Below are positions 33,464-46,200 of a DNA stretch of 64,000 bases, in pieces. The stretch's first letter is position 1; every line of letters starts with the position of its first letter. Location of the stretch: assembly GCA_010094045.1 (NCBI GenBank), contig ML986707.1, positions 4,884-68,883 on the forward strand. The letters are read 5' to 3'. The stretch comes from Lojkania enalia (taxonomy: Eukaryota > Ascomycota > Dothideomycetes > Pleosporales). The position numbers and the translations under genes are program-made. The notes below the pieces were generated by a model. The model saw nothing but the letters and a program-made list of their open reading frames with translations. It made no database searches and was not told the origin of the DNA.

Positions 33464-36400
33464 TGAAGAGTCGCCGGATAACATACGGCCTCCCGATTTC
33501 GTCTGTGCGAGGATATGTTAAGAAATGTGATTCCTAGGTCAGAAATTTTTGGCAGATGATAGTCAATCCCCGTGAATAGACGTTGACGTCGATACGAGTC
33601 GTCATGTAATATCTGAGATAGGAAACACTGATGAAGGCATAGTGCAAATAACTGAAATAAGTAAGGAAGTGTTTTGTCTCACTGTAGAGATAGTGAGTGC
33701 GAACAACCTTGATATTAGGATCTGTTGGGCAACAGCTGTCAGTCACATATTACTATAATATCTTGGTTAGATGTCCGTAGATTAAGAATATCATTAATCC
33801 ACACAAGGAAACCGATCACTACACATGATAAAATATTGAAACCTCCTAGGATTCAAGCATCCTTGGTTATGCGAGACATTACATCGGTTTATTGCTCCGC
33901 TGTGATCAATGAGAGCTGTCGATAATGATACGATCAGGCCGCCTCCTTTGAGGAGGCCGTCCGCTGATTTGGACTATAGCATTGCGATGTTAGCAATAGA
34001 CAGACAGGAGGGGATTCTCCGAAAACAGATCTACGAGCATTTGTTTTGGTGAGTGGGAGGTTACGCATCAAATACGGAATACTTACATTGATGTTCTTTG
34101 GCACTCTAGGAGTGTATTTGCGTCTTTTCGGGAATGGCTACTTATCCTCATCGTTTTCAATATCTTCTACCTCTGATGGTAGTGGAGTAACTTCAAGCCC
34201 AATGTTATGAAGAATCCTCGATAAACTTGCTTCGGCAATTTACTCGTAAATCGCTGCAATTGCATCTCAGCCTGGCAAGTGTACAGATACATTTTGGATT
34301 CATTAAGCATGTCAAAGCCAATTATACGACTGTCCAGAGGTAAAAAAATAATAAACATTATGTCAATATAGGCGCTTTCTCAAGGGCTCCGACTTGATTT
34401 ATCCTCGACGACAAAAGGGTCGAAGTCGAAGGGGTTGTGGTACTCGATGTTCGATTGTGATATTGCACCAATTTATGTCTTACTTTTTCCGTCCGACATA
34501 CCCAGTGCTCCTCTACTCGAACTGGAACATACGATGAAGATTTCTAGATGCTCGTGGTATATCTCGCTAACATTCGCCCACCTTAGATTGACGCATATAT
34601 CCCAATATGTGCTCCATAGGAGACCCTGCAATCGGCTTAGAGAGTTCGCGAAATGGATAATTTTATCAACTGAAACTTCTTGAAGGAACCCATATGCAGG
34701 GGCTGGCATTTATCGAGTCGTTGTCCTGCTAGCGCTCTAATTGTGGAGAGGGTGCTGCATCGTCTTGAATTGAAGGACGGAACAGAGGTTCTTCCGGTCC
34801 GTAGCTGGCAGACCTGGCTACGTTGTTACTATGGAAATCGTTCTGTATGATATTTTAGGTGTAATTGGTACCACAAATGTCAGTTATCGTAGTTGGGCGT
34901 TACCTAGTGGTCATCCTCTTCTGGTGTCATTTCCGTAGCTAATGTCGGGGCAACTTTCCCAATATGTAATCGTTGCTTGAAATAAAAGGTCTGTCCTCCT
35001 GTAGGTGTGATATAACCTCTAGGGAAGTCGTAATCTCTTGAGCTTTTAGTCTTCGGACTACGTCTGGGTGCTCAGGGTGCATCATTTATACTTGGCTTCA
35101 TGACCCAAGGTTTATCATGATTATTTGGTCATTTCTATTCTAGCTAGCGGATCGTTTGGTTTTGGTTTGTGTATACTTCCATTGAACCTCCCGCGCCTCC
35201 CGCTGGATCCTTCTCGGCGATTTCTAAAGTCAATCTCGGTAAGCTTCAACCAAGAATTCCAACCGTTTGTAGAACTGGGACTCATTTAGAATAGACTAGA
35301 TTGTAAGTTTGGACAGCGTGAAATGTATAGAAACTATTTATAGGTGCGAACCTTTGCCTGTGCAGTGATGAATGGACCGAGTGTATTTAGCAAGTGAATA
35401 ACTGGATCCAAAGCACTCCCAGCGATATTCGCGTCGTGAACCGTGAATCACAATATTACTGGCACCTAAATAAATCGCACGTGTACAATAATATAATTCG
35501 AAAAACCTAGACCCTTAGTCTCTTATGTCTTCAACATACTATATCTCTTATTTTCGATCAGTCATCACGTCGTTCGTGCTCCGGAGCGCAATCTGCTGCT
35601 GACTTATTGAGATTAGTTGGTTTTTTGTCAGAATCATTTCAATAACTTATTAGCTAGACTAGAGATCATCCCCAAGTATCAAATGGGGCATAACTCGAAA
35701 CTGATTGCTTTGGACGGTATTCCCCACTGCCCAATCCATGGAAGGATAGCAGAACAAGACTCGGAAGTATATACAACTGCGATTAGGCAAGGATCTTCGT
35801 AGTTTACGACGGGAGTTAGAAATATTCTGCTTATTTCTGTGCATACGAGCTTGCTACAAATACAAGGGAGTGTAGACACAGAGAGAGGGCCGAATGTGTA
35901 AGGTTTAGTTTTAAAGAAGAGGAGCATTCATGGGTCCACGAGGAACGAGAAGATGAATGCTATGTCTATTCAGTGTACGCTGACTTAGAGGATATAAGTA
36001 TGAACATTAAAGAGTCGGCTAAGCCTACGAAGAAGCTTGGGGGGGAGATCCGAAGGAGATCCAGCTCACCATGTTTAGCGCTTGTGTGAAAGCGGGCATA
36101 CCGCATGATTAGTCAATCATCAAGACGGCTAGTTTAGATTCCTTCGCACAGCAATGCAAGATAATCCCGTGTCCCGGAGATTCCCAACATATGTGTCTCA
36201 CCAAAATAACGTAAACGGACTTAGGATGACCCTGCAGAACCATATGGGCCCCCTCTTAGGCAAAGCGACAAAAAGCAAATCCATGAGAACTGGATAACTC
36301 ATTAATTGAACCTGCGGCACAGAACTGTCAGCTGAATTATACAGCTGATGAAGATTGTCAACGAGCACTCGGGGGGGGAACGCTGACCTAGTTTCAAACG

Positions 36401-37064
36401 ACGAAGGCGACTATGAGATTCCGAAGCGGATCATAACATGGAGATGAATGATTATGTAACATCGGAAGCGTTTCATAGTAGGGAGACGAAGAAAGATCTG
36501 ACAATGGCGAATCGCAAACTGGGCAGACACCACGACACGTATCACGGGCAATTTCTGTGATTGGCTAGAGGAACAAGGCGAGGACCTTCAATCACATTCT
36601 GACCTGCGGAGATATCATTCGGACCAATCTACTTTGTACGCCATAAAATATGGTAAAAGATAGTGCCAGTAAGCTTAGAAGACACATGAGGACAAGCTGC
36701 CAATAAAGTTGATTGGTGTTACAGGGGTTGCAAGATGAATACCTGGATGTTACGATACACCTCCGTCCACTACCTGCCGAGGTCGGCCAGGTACCCCGCC
36801 CCCGCGTTTGCCAAGCATCATGCCATGTTTCATGTGCACGATGAGTGAACTGCTACAAGTCCGGTCTTGAAGTACGTGGGAAAAAGGAAAACTTTTTGGT
36901 TGTTATTACTTATCACGATATATCTCGCGAGAAAACGGCTATGCAAACTTCTAGTGCTGCTTTGGGGCATATGCTGACTACGGTAAACGTAAACCATTCT
37001 GCGACCCAAACAGGAAACCACAGAACCGAAGGAACGGTTCAAGTGCAGCCCAAATGGTCAATAT
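33464..37064. other. Gene-poor intergenic region, 3.6 kb
   Basis: No intact gene recognised. A short hairpin GCCTCC-TTTGA-GGAGGC lies at 33941-33957. Open frames are under 85 codons and mutually overlapping. Confidence 0.45.
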
Positions 37065-37697
37065 TTAGGCCGTGGCCATGCCATTGACTGGATGCGTTTC
37101 CTGGAGCAGTTCCTCTATGTGAGGATTCAGCCAATATTTGCGAATCACCGCCAGTGGCATGTCTTTCGCGCCGGAGATGGTGCCTCTGCAGTCGGTCTGC
37201 TGGCAGCGGCAATCAAAAGGCTGGGCCATATCCCACTCCGTACTAGGGTAGAAGAACGTGAGCTCATCCCCAACCTTTAGACCCCCTTCAAGATCGGGAC
37301 AGACCCTAACTTCCCAGCGCGTCATGTCAAAAACAAGTGTGGGACGACACGAGTGATTGATGTATACCAGGTCGCAGTTAAGCTCGATATGAAGGTCTCG
37401 AGAGGCTTGCACAGAGCTGTAAGCGCAGGCAGCTGGCGTAGGACTCGTGATGCGGGCAAAGATGGCCCCGGCCGGGAGGTCAACGAGAGAGACGGAGCGG
37501 GAGGCAAAGGCCCCAGGAAGATGCTCGACGCGGAGCAGGCGGGTCAAGTCTGGCTTCACCCATGCTGGCACAGTGTCACTCGGGGCAGCGGGCAGGACTG
37601 AGGATGGGGTAATGACGGGTTTAGTAGAGGACATGGGCGATATTCGGCTCGAATTCGTGGGCGCAGGGGCCGTGGTCAGGATAGCGGCAGGAGACAT
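37065..37697 (-). CDS. Small SET/post-SET domain protein, 210 aa
   Basis: A single-exon minus-strand gene with its ATG at 37695-37697. After a Ser/Pro-rich N-terminus (1-45) a compact SET-like domain runs from about 53 to 156. It has an entry strand resembling GxFA (GAFASRSVSLVDLPAG, 62-77), the NHSCRPT cofactor-site motif at 114-120, and ELTFFYPSTEW (145-155) with the tyrosine expected in the catalytic pocket. A post-SET-type Cys cluster FDCRCQQTDCRG follows (161-172, Cys163, 165, 170). SET enzymes transfer methyl groups from S-adenosylmethionine to lysines of histones or other proteins. The domain is short, and the middle insert common in histone methyltransferases is minimal. It belongs with the small stand-alone fungal SET proteins of unknown substrate. 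It borders the 13-kb gene-poor region. Confidence 0.85.
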   Translation of the reverse strand: MSPAAILTTAPAPTNSSRISPMSSTKPVITPSSVLPAAPSDTVPAWVKPDLTRLLRVEHLPGAFASRSVSLVDLPAGAIFARITSPTPAACAYSSVQASRDLHIELNCDLVYINHSCRPTLVFDMTRWEVRVCPDLEGGLKVGDELTFFYPSTEWDMAQPFDCRCQQTDCRGTISGAKDMPLAVIRKYWLNPHIEELLQETHPVNGMATA

Positions 37698-38891
37698 TGC
37701 TATAGAGGAGTTTCCTGGATAATGATGCGGAAGACGTGGACGACTGGGAAAGGCGATACGGAGGGGACCTGAGCTGTATTAATATTGCCAATTAGCATGC
37801 AACTGGCGTCAATAGCGTTCCGAGCTGAGAGGCGAGTCCCATGGAAAAACGCTTTCGACTATGTGGGGAGGCTTGGTGTTCCATATTACCGAAGCCACAA
37901 GACTCGGACAAAGAAAGGTAGGATGGATGATACCATGGAGCCATCCGAGGCAGAAGTGGGTGGAGCTCAGTCGATTGGCCAATTGATTTTGTAACATTTC
38001 CACTTGAAGCGAGCGCCTAGCGGGTCCAGTGACTTTGCTTGCGGCAGTTGCGGCAAGCAAACTGACATTATATTATATGATGATTGGAGTAATGTGACAC
38101 TGCCATTAGGGCTAGAAACACATTTTCTCATTGTCGCTTGTGTTTGAGATCTTCCTACTGCCAAGACATACATGTGATACTTGCCTAATCAAAGCTAGCG
38201 TTAAGCTTTACCTCCCCTCCTAAGTCCACTCCCTCATATGAGGTATTTTCCTCAGAATCCTAGGATCTTATTCCAACTGATCCCTTCGATGGGAAATCTG
38301 CCATCCCCTTCAATAGCATTTGACCTCTAGTAAAGCTGCTTTGATCTGCCTCCTGAGCTGGGTTGGGCTTGGCTGGAGCTGGAACGAAAGGATAGTTCTA
38401 GACAATTATGTTCTTTTCACGAGTATAGGTAGGGGCAAAAATCCATCTGCTTCATTACAATAACTCAATCCACAAATTTCAAGCTACGTCCGATAACTAA
38501 ATGGCAGAGGCAAAATGAAAACTCTACATACAGGAAAGCTGATAATCATCTAGGTAACCGTCATACAATCTATTCCATAATATTTCTTCTCACATTTATT
38601 AATGCTATATTCATAATGATGTTAACTATTTTTATTTTCAATTGCATATACAAGCGCTCTGGCCTAGCGGCAGACTGGGTTTCCAAGAGCCCTCCAGAAC
38701 TGCGCAATCCCTCGTTCTTTTCGCAAGCGCAACCCGCACAGTCAATATCGCCACCCTGAAACCAAACATCCTCTTATCATGGCCAAAAGTGCGCCCTCGT
38801 TTCCCATCAACAGCTACCCAATCTCACACATCTCCCCCGCCATATCATTCACGTAAAACCAAATCCCCTCCACGCTCCCTCCATACCACTT
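37698..38891. other. Intergenic, no gene seen
   Basis: Presumably holds the promoter of the SET-domain gene at its left end. A pyrimidine-rich stretch at 38780-38990 overlaps the end of the next gene. No RNA gene seen. Confidence 0.4.
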
Positions 38892-39206
38892 CTAGCCCCT
38901 CCCTCGCTTGCCCCTTCTCAACTCCCTCATCTCAATTCCCTCCTCCTTCTCCCAGCTCTCTTCCCGTCCCCTCCACCCCGCCTTCACCTTCACGGCCTTC
39001 CACCACTTTAGCACCGGCACCCCAATCCTAATCCCCATATTGAAGTACCACCGCATGCTTCCCACCATACTCCACACGACGGACACGAAGGCTGCGACGA
39101 TCCAGCAGGCGACGAAGAACCATAACCACCAGGGAGTAAACCTTTGCGGAGGATCAGATACACTGCGGTTCTCTGAGTGTGGCAGGTTTGCCGTGGAGCG
39201 GTACAT
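38892..39206 (-). CDS. Putative small membrane protein, 104 aa
   Basis: ATG at 39204-39206 chosen. The frame is open 20 codons further upstream but only with a GTG. One strongly hydrophobic, Trp-rich segment (about residues 24-48, WWLWFFVACWIVAAFVSVVW) makes a single transmembrane helix, with a weaker second hydrophobic stretch at about 52-68. The C-terminal 35 residues are highly charged (Lys/Arg/Glu). The small size and lack of a recognised family leave some doubt, but the pattern (helix followed by a charged tail) is typical of real small membrane proteins. It probably sits in an internal membrane with the basic tail cytosolic, by the positive-inside rule. No neighbour suggests a role. Confidence 0.5.
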   Translation of the reverse strand: MYRSTANLPHSENRSVSDPPQRFTPWWLWFFVACWIVAAFVSVVWSMVGSMRWYFNMGIRIGVPVLKWWKAVKVKAGWRGREESWEKEEGIEMRELRRGKRGRG

Positions 39207-41039
39207 GGCTATGAATATTGAAATGTGAGAGGCTGGTTTTTTGAAGTGGGGTAACGGAGTGCTCACTGCTTAGACTTTCTGTTTTGCGAGCGAAGGACAA
39301 AGTTTGCGGGATGGGATATGTGGAGGAATTTAGATGTCTTGGTTTATGTGTGGGGAAGATGCTAGTTGCCGGGTTGTTGTTCCTGTTTCAGAAGTATGTC
39401 GCGGATGTGTGGTATGGTGAAGGAAAGATCATTTCTGTGCGGTGTGCAGCAATTAGAGACGGTGGTAGATGCTGTGAAGGTTGAATCTTTCACTTGGAAG
39501 AACGGGTGAGTGATCGAAGTCAAAATTTCATCGATATTGGTTGAGCGTGACGCTCGATGTGGTGGAGTGCATATATGATGTTTTGAATGTCTCTACTATA
39601 GACGTGACAGACGGGAAAGAATGGTCCGAAGAATTAGCATGAAAAATTTACGAGCTCCAGGAGAGCAAAGACAGATGAATCATGTTATTCCTGCGTCTGT
39701 TCTTGCAGGAATGTAAGTCTTGTTTAAGGTTTGATAGTGTCTGGCGATTTGATACTAAATCCTTATGGTTTTCGATCGCAATTCATTCGAGTTGTTCAGT
39801 TCCTGGCACCCTTTGCGATAAGGTAACACAGCTCAGGTGATGTCATTCTTCATAGAGCTCTGACACATAGCTGTACGGGAGCTACAAGATCTCACCGTGA
39901 ACTACCTAAGGAGAATATTTGATTAGTCTCTATTCAGGACATCCTCCAGTCAGAGCACGTGATTACTTCCTCTAGGTACTTAGGTTCCTAGCAGCTACAT
40001 AGTGTAGCCGCTCTGTATTGAATCTACCGTGTATACGGCTCTAACTTGTATCATTTCCTGTACGGTCCGGCCATGAAACGGACAAGCGCCGAGAGGGCAA
40101 ATCACCAGGATGCCTTTGGCGGTTAGAGGTGGTTTAGCGCTGTGGTCAACCCAACACTACGATATCTGCAATGCCAGACGGTTGAGCGTTGGAGATCGGA
40201 AGTTGGGCAACTAAATAGCGGCGTATGCTGAAGGAATAATGGACTCGATATGATCATCTATAGGGTAAGTATTAGGAGGAACGGAGATGACTCGGAACGC
40301 GGCCTACCCGCGATCGGTTTAGGCGCTGAACAAGGATCGACAACGGACGTGAAGAAGCGAAGCTGCAAGTAGTCCAGTTGGGCAACAGAAAGCAGCTCAT
40401 CCCGGGCTATTGTGTGCCCTATCCCTGACGATCAATTTATTACCCCAAGAAACACCAAGAGAGGATTCGGACTTTGCCCAAGAACACCAAGAGCAAAATG
40501 GTACGATTTTTGCACCATTGCACTTAAAAGATAAGGTATCACGACGAGGGCAAAAAAAAAAAAGAAAAAGGTGTGTTCTAACATCCAAAAATAGCATTCG
40601 TTCTCGCTGCAAGACGCTGACAATTGATGTTCCTAATCGATCCAATCAGGCCTCCACAAGCCGTTTCCTGGGAGTAAAATGTCCAACGCCGGAAATGCCC
40701 AGATGCCAAATGGATATCATGATAAATCTAGCATAATATTCGAGAAGAGAAAGAAAATTGTTCCCAGCCTCAAGCTCGGCGTCATCAACCGCGCACCTAG
40801 TATTCGCTGTGTCGTGCCCGCTCGGAGTTCTTGATAGGTATGGCTTCTGCGAAACCTGAGGACAGTTGGTTTCAAATGAGTGATGCGAAGTGCTGTACCC
40901 CGCCGTGGGGAGGAGACCAGCTCGCTTATCTCAATCGAGCCGCATTCTCTCGACTTGCGATGCGTTAGACCTTAGAGATGGACGCAATGCTCTCGTATAC
41001 TATACAAAAAGGTTCTTTGTAGGCAGAAATGTAATAGAT
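39207..41039. other. Intergenic, no gene seen
   Basis: Contains a poly-A/purine tract at 40551-40570. Frames of about 108 codons at 40410-40736 have no recognisable features. Confidence 0.4.
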
Positions 41040-41645
41040 TTATTTCTTTCCGAGAACAGATGGCTTCCAGCCGCTCTTGGGCGTCGGCGTATCCACGTCG
41101 AATGTGCTGGTAATGGTAGTCGTGGTTTTGCCCTGTTGGCCGCTAACTGGGAGACCCTTCTCGACGTCACGTTCGCGTCTGCTGTTGGGTGCCGGAGGAG
41201 AATTGAGTCGGACACCAGTCCTTCGGTTTTGGCGCTTGACAGCAGCATCTGACGTGGAACGGCCGGTAAGACGGCGCGAGGCGCGACGGAGTGATTGTCG
41301 GACATCCCATTGTCGCTTTTTGGCAAGCCAGAAGAGGACTGCTGATGCGACTATCTCAGGTTAGCACAAAACCACGGTAAATAGATTGGGAGTGTACTGA
41401 CTTCCTAGCACTGCTACAACAACAGCGACAGTGATAATTGCAGCCAAACCGCCGCTCGATAGCGTGAAGGCACCCTTTGAGGTTCCTGCTGCTCCAGCGT
41501 CGCTCGGGTCCACGGGATTGTCCTCGCCTCCGTTGTATCCTGGGTTGGGCACTTCGGTGGGCGTTCGCTCTGTGCCGGTTTGCGTGGCATCCTGTGCCAC
41601 GGCCAGGAGGGGCAGAAGGCAGTAGATGAGAGTCGAGCTGAACAT
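41040..41645 (-). CDS. Secreted-type single-pass membrane protein, 184 aa, two exons
   Basis: Minus-strand gene with exons 41645-41402 and 41350-41040. The 51-bp intron 41351-41401 has donor GTCAGT, a GCTAAC branch-like site and acceptor ATAG. Splicing joins a signal-peptide exon to a long cytosolic exon in one frame. Residues 1-17 form a signal peptide (cleavage probably after AVA). About 48 residues of Thr/Pro/Asp-rich ectodomain follow, then one transmembrane helix at about 66-90. A basic 94-residue tail starts AKKRQWDVRQSLRRASRR. The topology is type I, at the plasma membrane or an endomembrane. I recall uncharacterised fungal proteins with the same KKRxWxVRxSxRRxARR juxtamembrane motif. 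A sensor or adaptor role would be speculation. The unspliced first frame ends 14 codons into the intron. Confidence 0.8.
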
Positions 41646-43291
41646 GATGTCGGAGTGGGCGATGACGCAGGGTATGGAAATAGATTGGAGTGTGTGGTAC
41701 GACGGTGATGCACAGTCTCGTGTCCTCTGGGTGAAGAGCTCGACTCAACTCGTAAGGAGGGATCAGACTACCATGAGCGGATGCCTCACCTCTATATTTG
41801 CGCGCTCCGTTTACCCAGCCAAAACCCCGCGACGACGGCCAAGTCCCAGCGGCTACGTGCTGTGAAGCGTGACGGGCCATGCTTGCTACGGGAGGGCGTG
41901 CTCCCGGCAGGATGCTTAATATGGCACATTGGCGTTGAATTGCACCTGTCTTGGTGCGAAGGATGGGGGTGATTGGTGAGATGGGACAGAACGCCGGCGG
42001 TTATGGTGGTGAGGGGAGTGGTCCGCCAAAATCACACTGCAGGCGAGATGCCGTTTGATTGGTCCGACACCCTGCAAGCGCCGCGCGGAGCATATTTTTG
42101 GCTCCAGGGGCACGAGCGCACCGACCACCACCATCACCAACCGCCAACTGCCAACCGCCAGCAGCTCCACGCACTCCAGACTCGAGACTCTAGGTCATCA
42201 GTCATCGCAAGCCTCGTCCCCCGTCGCTTCGCTTTCACCGCATCGACAAGGGCGCTGGCTTGGTGGGCCGTGATAGGTGCTGTCCCAGATTGAGCCTTCC
42301 GCCCACAATGCCGCCGAAACAAAACCGACACGCACGTTGCTCGGATATGCACCTGCTTGTACCACCCGTATAAGTAAGATGTAGTCCCAGATCTTGGTCG
42401 AAGACAAAAGTTGGATAGCTACACAACGCAGTGCGTCGTCGAGGCACTGTGCCATTGACTAGAGACGAGGAACCACGAGACGGGGCGTGGCGTGGATAGA
42501 TGAGGGGATTGCTCCCGTAGCCACAGGATAATTTTAGATTTTCAGTCAGTTCCCTAATTTGTAGCGGGAACGAAGGCTTCTATGCAAGCATCATCTTATC
42601 TATTGGCTTCTATTACTAGAGTACCAAAATCCCAACTGCGGGAAAGAGACAAGCGATTACCTGATAAGCCAAGTTTTTGCTCGTCCGTCTTCTAATGGGA
42701 GCTTGCTGACGGGACAGCTCCGCTCGGGAGCCTCGTGTCGTTGGATCCAGACAAGACCATTGAGTAATGGAGCAACAGTCCCCATGAGGGGAGACGGTAT
42801 CTCGAACTGCACTATGCAACACATCATCATATAGTATTCCGTGTTATATCCTGCAAGAGTTGGGACAGGAATAGCAACACCATCTTGGTGTCATGAAAGC
42901 CAGATGCCGTCACCCGCATCACTTCTGGAATGTATGCTAAACTCCCCCTCCTCATCCTAACTTTCACTCTTCAACCGCGACTCTTTGCGTGTGTCATTCA
43001 TCTTTTTGTCTGCGTGAAATGATATCGCTGTTATGTTGATTGCATTTTTGCCGGCGGGTTTCTACTCGTCGGGTGACCCTGAGATGCTACCCGTCGTAGC
43101 TTCCGTCGAAGGTAGGAAGGAAGGCACCCAAACTCCGCCTCCTTCTCCCCTTCGACTCCTCCACACCCTTAATCCTCAACTCTATTTCCATCAATCCCTT
43201 CCATAATCTCCTCTTATTCCATGGTACTGTTCGTCTGACTTGGTCTTGCCTCGCTTGTGCAGTTGGTGACGGGCTGCACTCTGTAAACGTC
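41646..43291. other. Intergenic between divergent genes
   Basis: A shared upstream region for the membrane-protein gene (left, minus) and the 1646-residue coiled-coil gene (right, plus). A CACCA/CCAAC-rich micro-repeat occurs at about 42119-42165. No gene or RNA is recognised. Confidence 0.45.
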
Positions 43292-46200
43292 ATGTCTGAA
43301 CACGCCAGCTCCAATCACTTGCAGCAAGGCAACCGCACCCACCAGCCCTCCCGTCTGAGGAACGAGATTCGCCAAGAATCTACTGATGATGAGCAAGCCA
43401 TGGGCCAAAGCTATATCCAAGTGCCCAGCGGTGACAAGGTCATCACGGAGACCCAGCTTGAGAACTTCGGGAACCTCCAACACCAACCCGATCATGATGA
43501 AGAGGAAGCTGGCGAATTGAGCCCCAAAAGCCGTGCCTTGCTCGAGAGAAATGAGCTTAGGCGTGACCGGAGAGCGCCTGAATTAATTCCTCTCACTACG
43601 GGATTTCTCGTTCGCAACAATGTACCTGCTAAAAATACTCCTGTTTCCACAATAGGGTTCACTTTTAACAATCCGGCCCATGCAGTGGCTACCAGGAATG
43701 CTGCAAACGGAAATGTGAACGGTGATCGAAGCTCGGCACCAGCAAATATGCGTGCAGCTTTGGAAGTGGAGAGGATTGCAGAAGGTAGGTGCCCCATTTC
43801 TCTTCCCATGCAGTGATAAGACACTCTGGTTAATTCTGTTCATAGATAATGCTGGGCATCAACCTCAGCGACCGAAGCCTGTATCTGGAGATAGACATCA
43901 CGCTAGACGTCCCTTGAATCCTCCCGAGGAGCAGATGTGTCTGGAAATGAACTTGCACACTCCTAAGGATGGCCTAGCTGATAGCGCAGGAGAGTAGGTT
44001 ATCAATACTATTTTTTTCTATCATAATAAGTCTCCTGCACGATCGTTCAAGGCTTACAATTTACAACAGGAGTGAACTCCATAGCGGCACTGAAGCCTCA
44101 GTGGCCTTACTACCAGACGAAGCGGACGCGCAACCAGGAGAATTGCTGCCAACCCCGCTGAGCCCATCGCACACCCCCGAGGCAAGACGAACTCATTCAC
44201 CGGGAGAGAAGGGCAATCCGGCTTGTAAGGGTCAACAGCCCAACAGCTGTACACAACCTTGGACACTCAGAAACCAAAATGACAATTGTCAGGCTGGCTC
44301 TGTGCAGACGTCGTCTGTCCTTGACATCATAAATACTATGACACCTAATCCACCTGAGACTCTTCAATCAAGTCCAATTGTTGGTGAAGTTCATAACCTT
44401 TCTCCAAATGGAGAAGGCCAAATAATTACGCAGGAGCCCTCTCAGGAAGCCTACAACCGGATTCGGGATTCCTCTATGCACCTACGTCATTTGATCATAG
44501 ACAACCTTCCTCAAATTCGCGAACTCAACCAGCAGGTGGACCCAGCTGCTCTTCGAGGACACCCTTCAATGACAGCTGCACCTGCGAATGGCAATAAGCT
44601 CGAGGAGGACAATGGGGATTCCCCATTACCTCTTACCCTTAACCCTACTTATCCTCACCATGCAAACAAGGAATGCCATTCTCCTCGTCATCGCAATGCA
44701 AGCCTATCAATGGATTTTCATGGTTCAGAGGCGGCTATGCCCAGAGCCCACTTTCGAGTTGGGCCAAACAGGGTCAGTAAACCCAAAAAGCCAGCACGAA
44801 AAACGGCAAGGACTGGGGCCTTAGGTCCCAATCTTGGAAATAGTTGTCGAAAGCCTGCCTCTGAAGAACCTATTGAAAATCTCATCCACGCCCTTCGTGC
44901 TACCTTTCATAGTCAGAAAGCTAGAAATGATCATGAGCTCACTACTGCAGAAAAGGCTTATGAAGTGGCTTTGGCAGCCGTTAACGAATCAAAGGATACT
45001 CAAAAGGGCACGATTGAGCTCTTGCAGGCGGGGAAATCCGAACTTGAGGAACGTCTTAGGCAGAAATCGGATGCCGTCATGAACCTGAAGAAGTTTGTAC
45101 AAGGACTTGGCAATGATCTTGATAAGCTGAGAGCATCGGCCAAGTCGGAGCAGCAGTCGTACGAAAAGCTATGGAAGAAGAAAATCAAGGAGGTAGAAGA
45201 CGAAAAGGGATCCCTCATTCACGAGTTTCACTCGGTTGTAGCGGCATTGGAAAAGGGACAAAAGCACTTAAGGGCAGCCCTAGATGACTGTTATGTCCAA
45301 TTGCAGATCTCGAACTCGAAGAAGCGAGACCTTATGGAGAGCCTTTGCGTGCAAAATACTCTTCTTGAAGAAGAAAAGGAGAAGCGTGCAGATGCAGAAC
45401 AACAGAAGACAATGGCATTGCAAACAATAAATCGTCGACTAGAGAACGACAATGCCACTTTGCTCGAAAAGCTGGGTAAAATCCAGATATCGATTGACAA
45501 TGCTGCGGCCGATGATAAGCGTGGGAACTGTATTAAAGAATGCAAGGATGCCTTGCGGAAACTTCAGGCGACCCCACTCGTTACTATCAACGAAGTCCAA
45601 AAAGCCGAGGGTATGCTTCGCTTTATTTACGAGAGGTTCGTTATTGCCAATCCTAAAATAAGTCCCGCTAATCATATAAATCAGTGTCCATACCAAGCTG
45701 GAGAGCCTGTCGAAATTAGCTGACAAGAGCTCCTCCCCGATTGAAGATGTGCAGAAATACATCCACGACCAGCTTCAGAATCTCAAGAGCGAGACAACCA
45801 AGTACGAGGAAATCAACTCGGATTTCCAGAAAGCGCTCAAAGACAATGAAAATCTCAGCTATCAGCTTGAGGCTGAAACTCAACAAACCAGAAAACTCAA
45901 TGAGCAGATCACGACCCTTCAGCAGAGTGAAGTAGATCTCAAATCTCGTCTTTCCCACTTAGAGCTTGAGTTGAATAGCCTGAAAGAAAAGGATTCTACT
46001 CATGAATCTGACCTGCCAGCCTCAGAAGAGCTAAATGAACTCCACGCTCGTTTACAGAAGGCGAATGACGACCTACATGAAGCCATGACTAAATTAGAAA
46101 GCGTTGAACACCTTCGCCAAGCCGAAGGAGATGAGGTAGCAGGATACAAGAAATCTGTCCAAGAGAGCGAAGCAAAACTCACCGAACTGAAGGAAAGTCA

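Noticed and set aside
45610..45684. GTATGC at 45611 as donor for intron 3 of the 1646-residue gene
   Set aside because: Gives the wrong phase with every nearby acceptor. GTTCGT at 45636 with the AG at 45684 keeps the frame.
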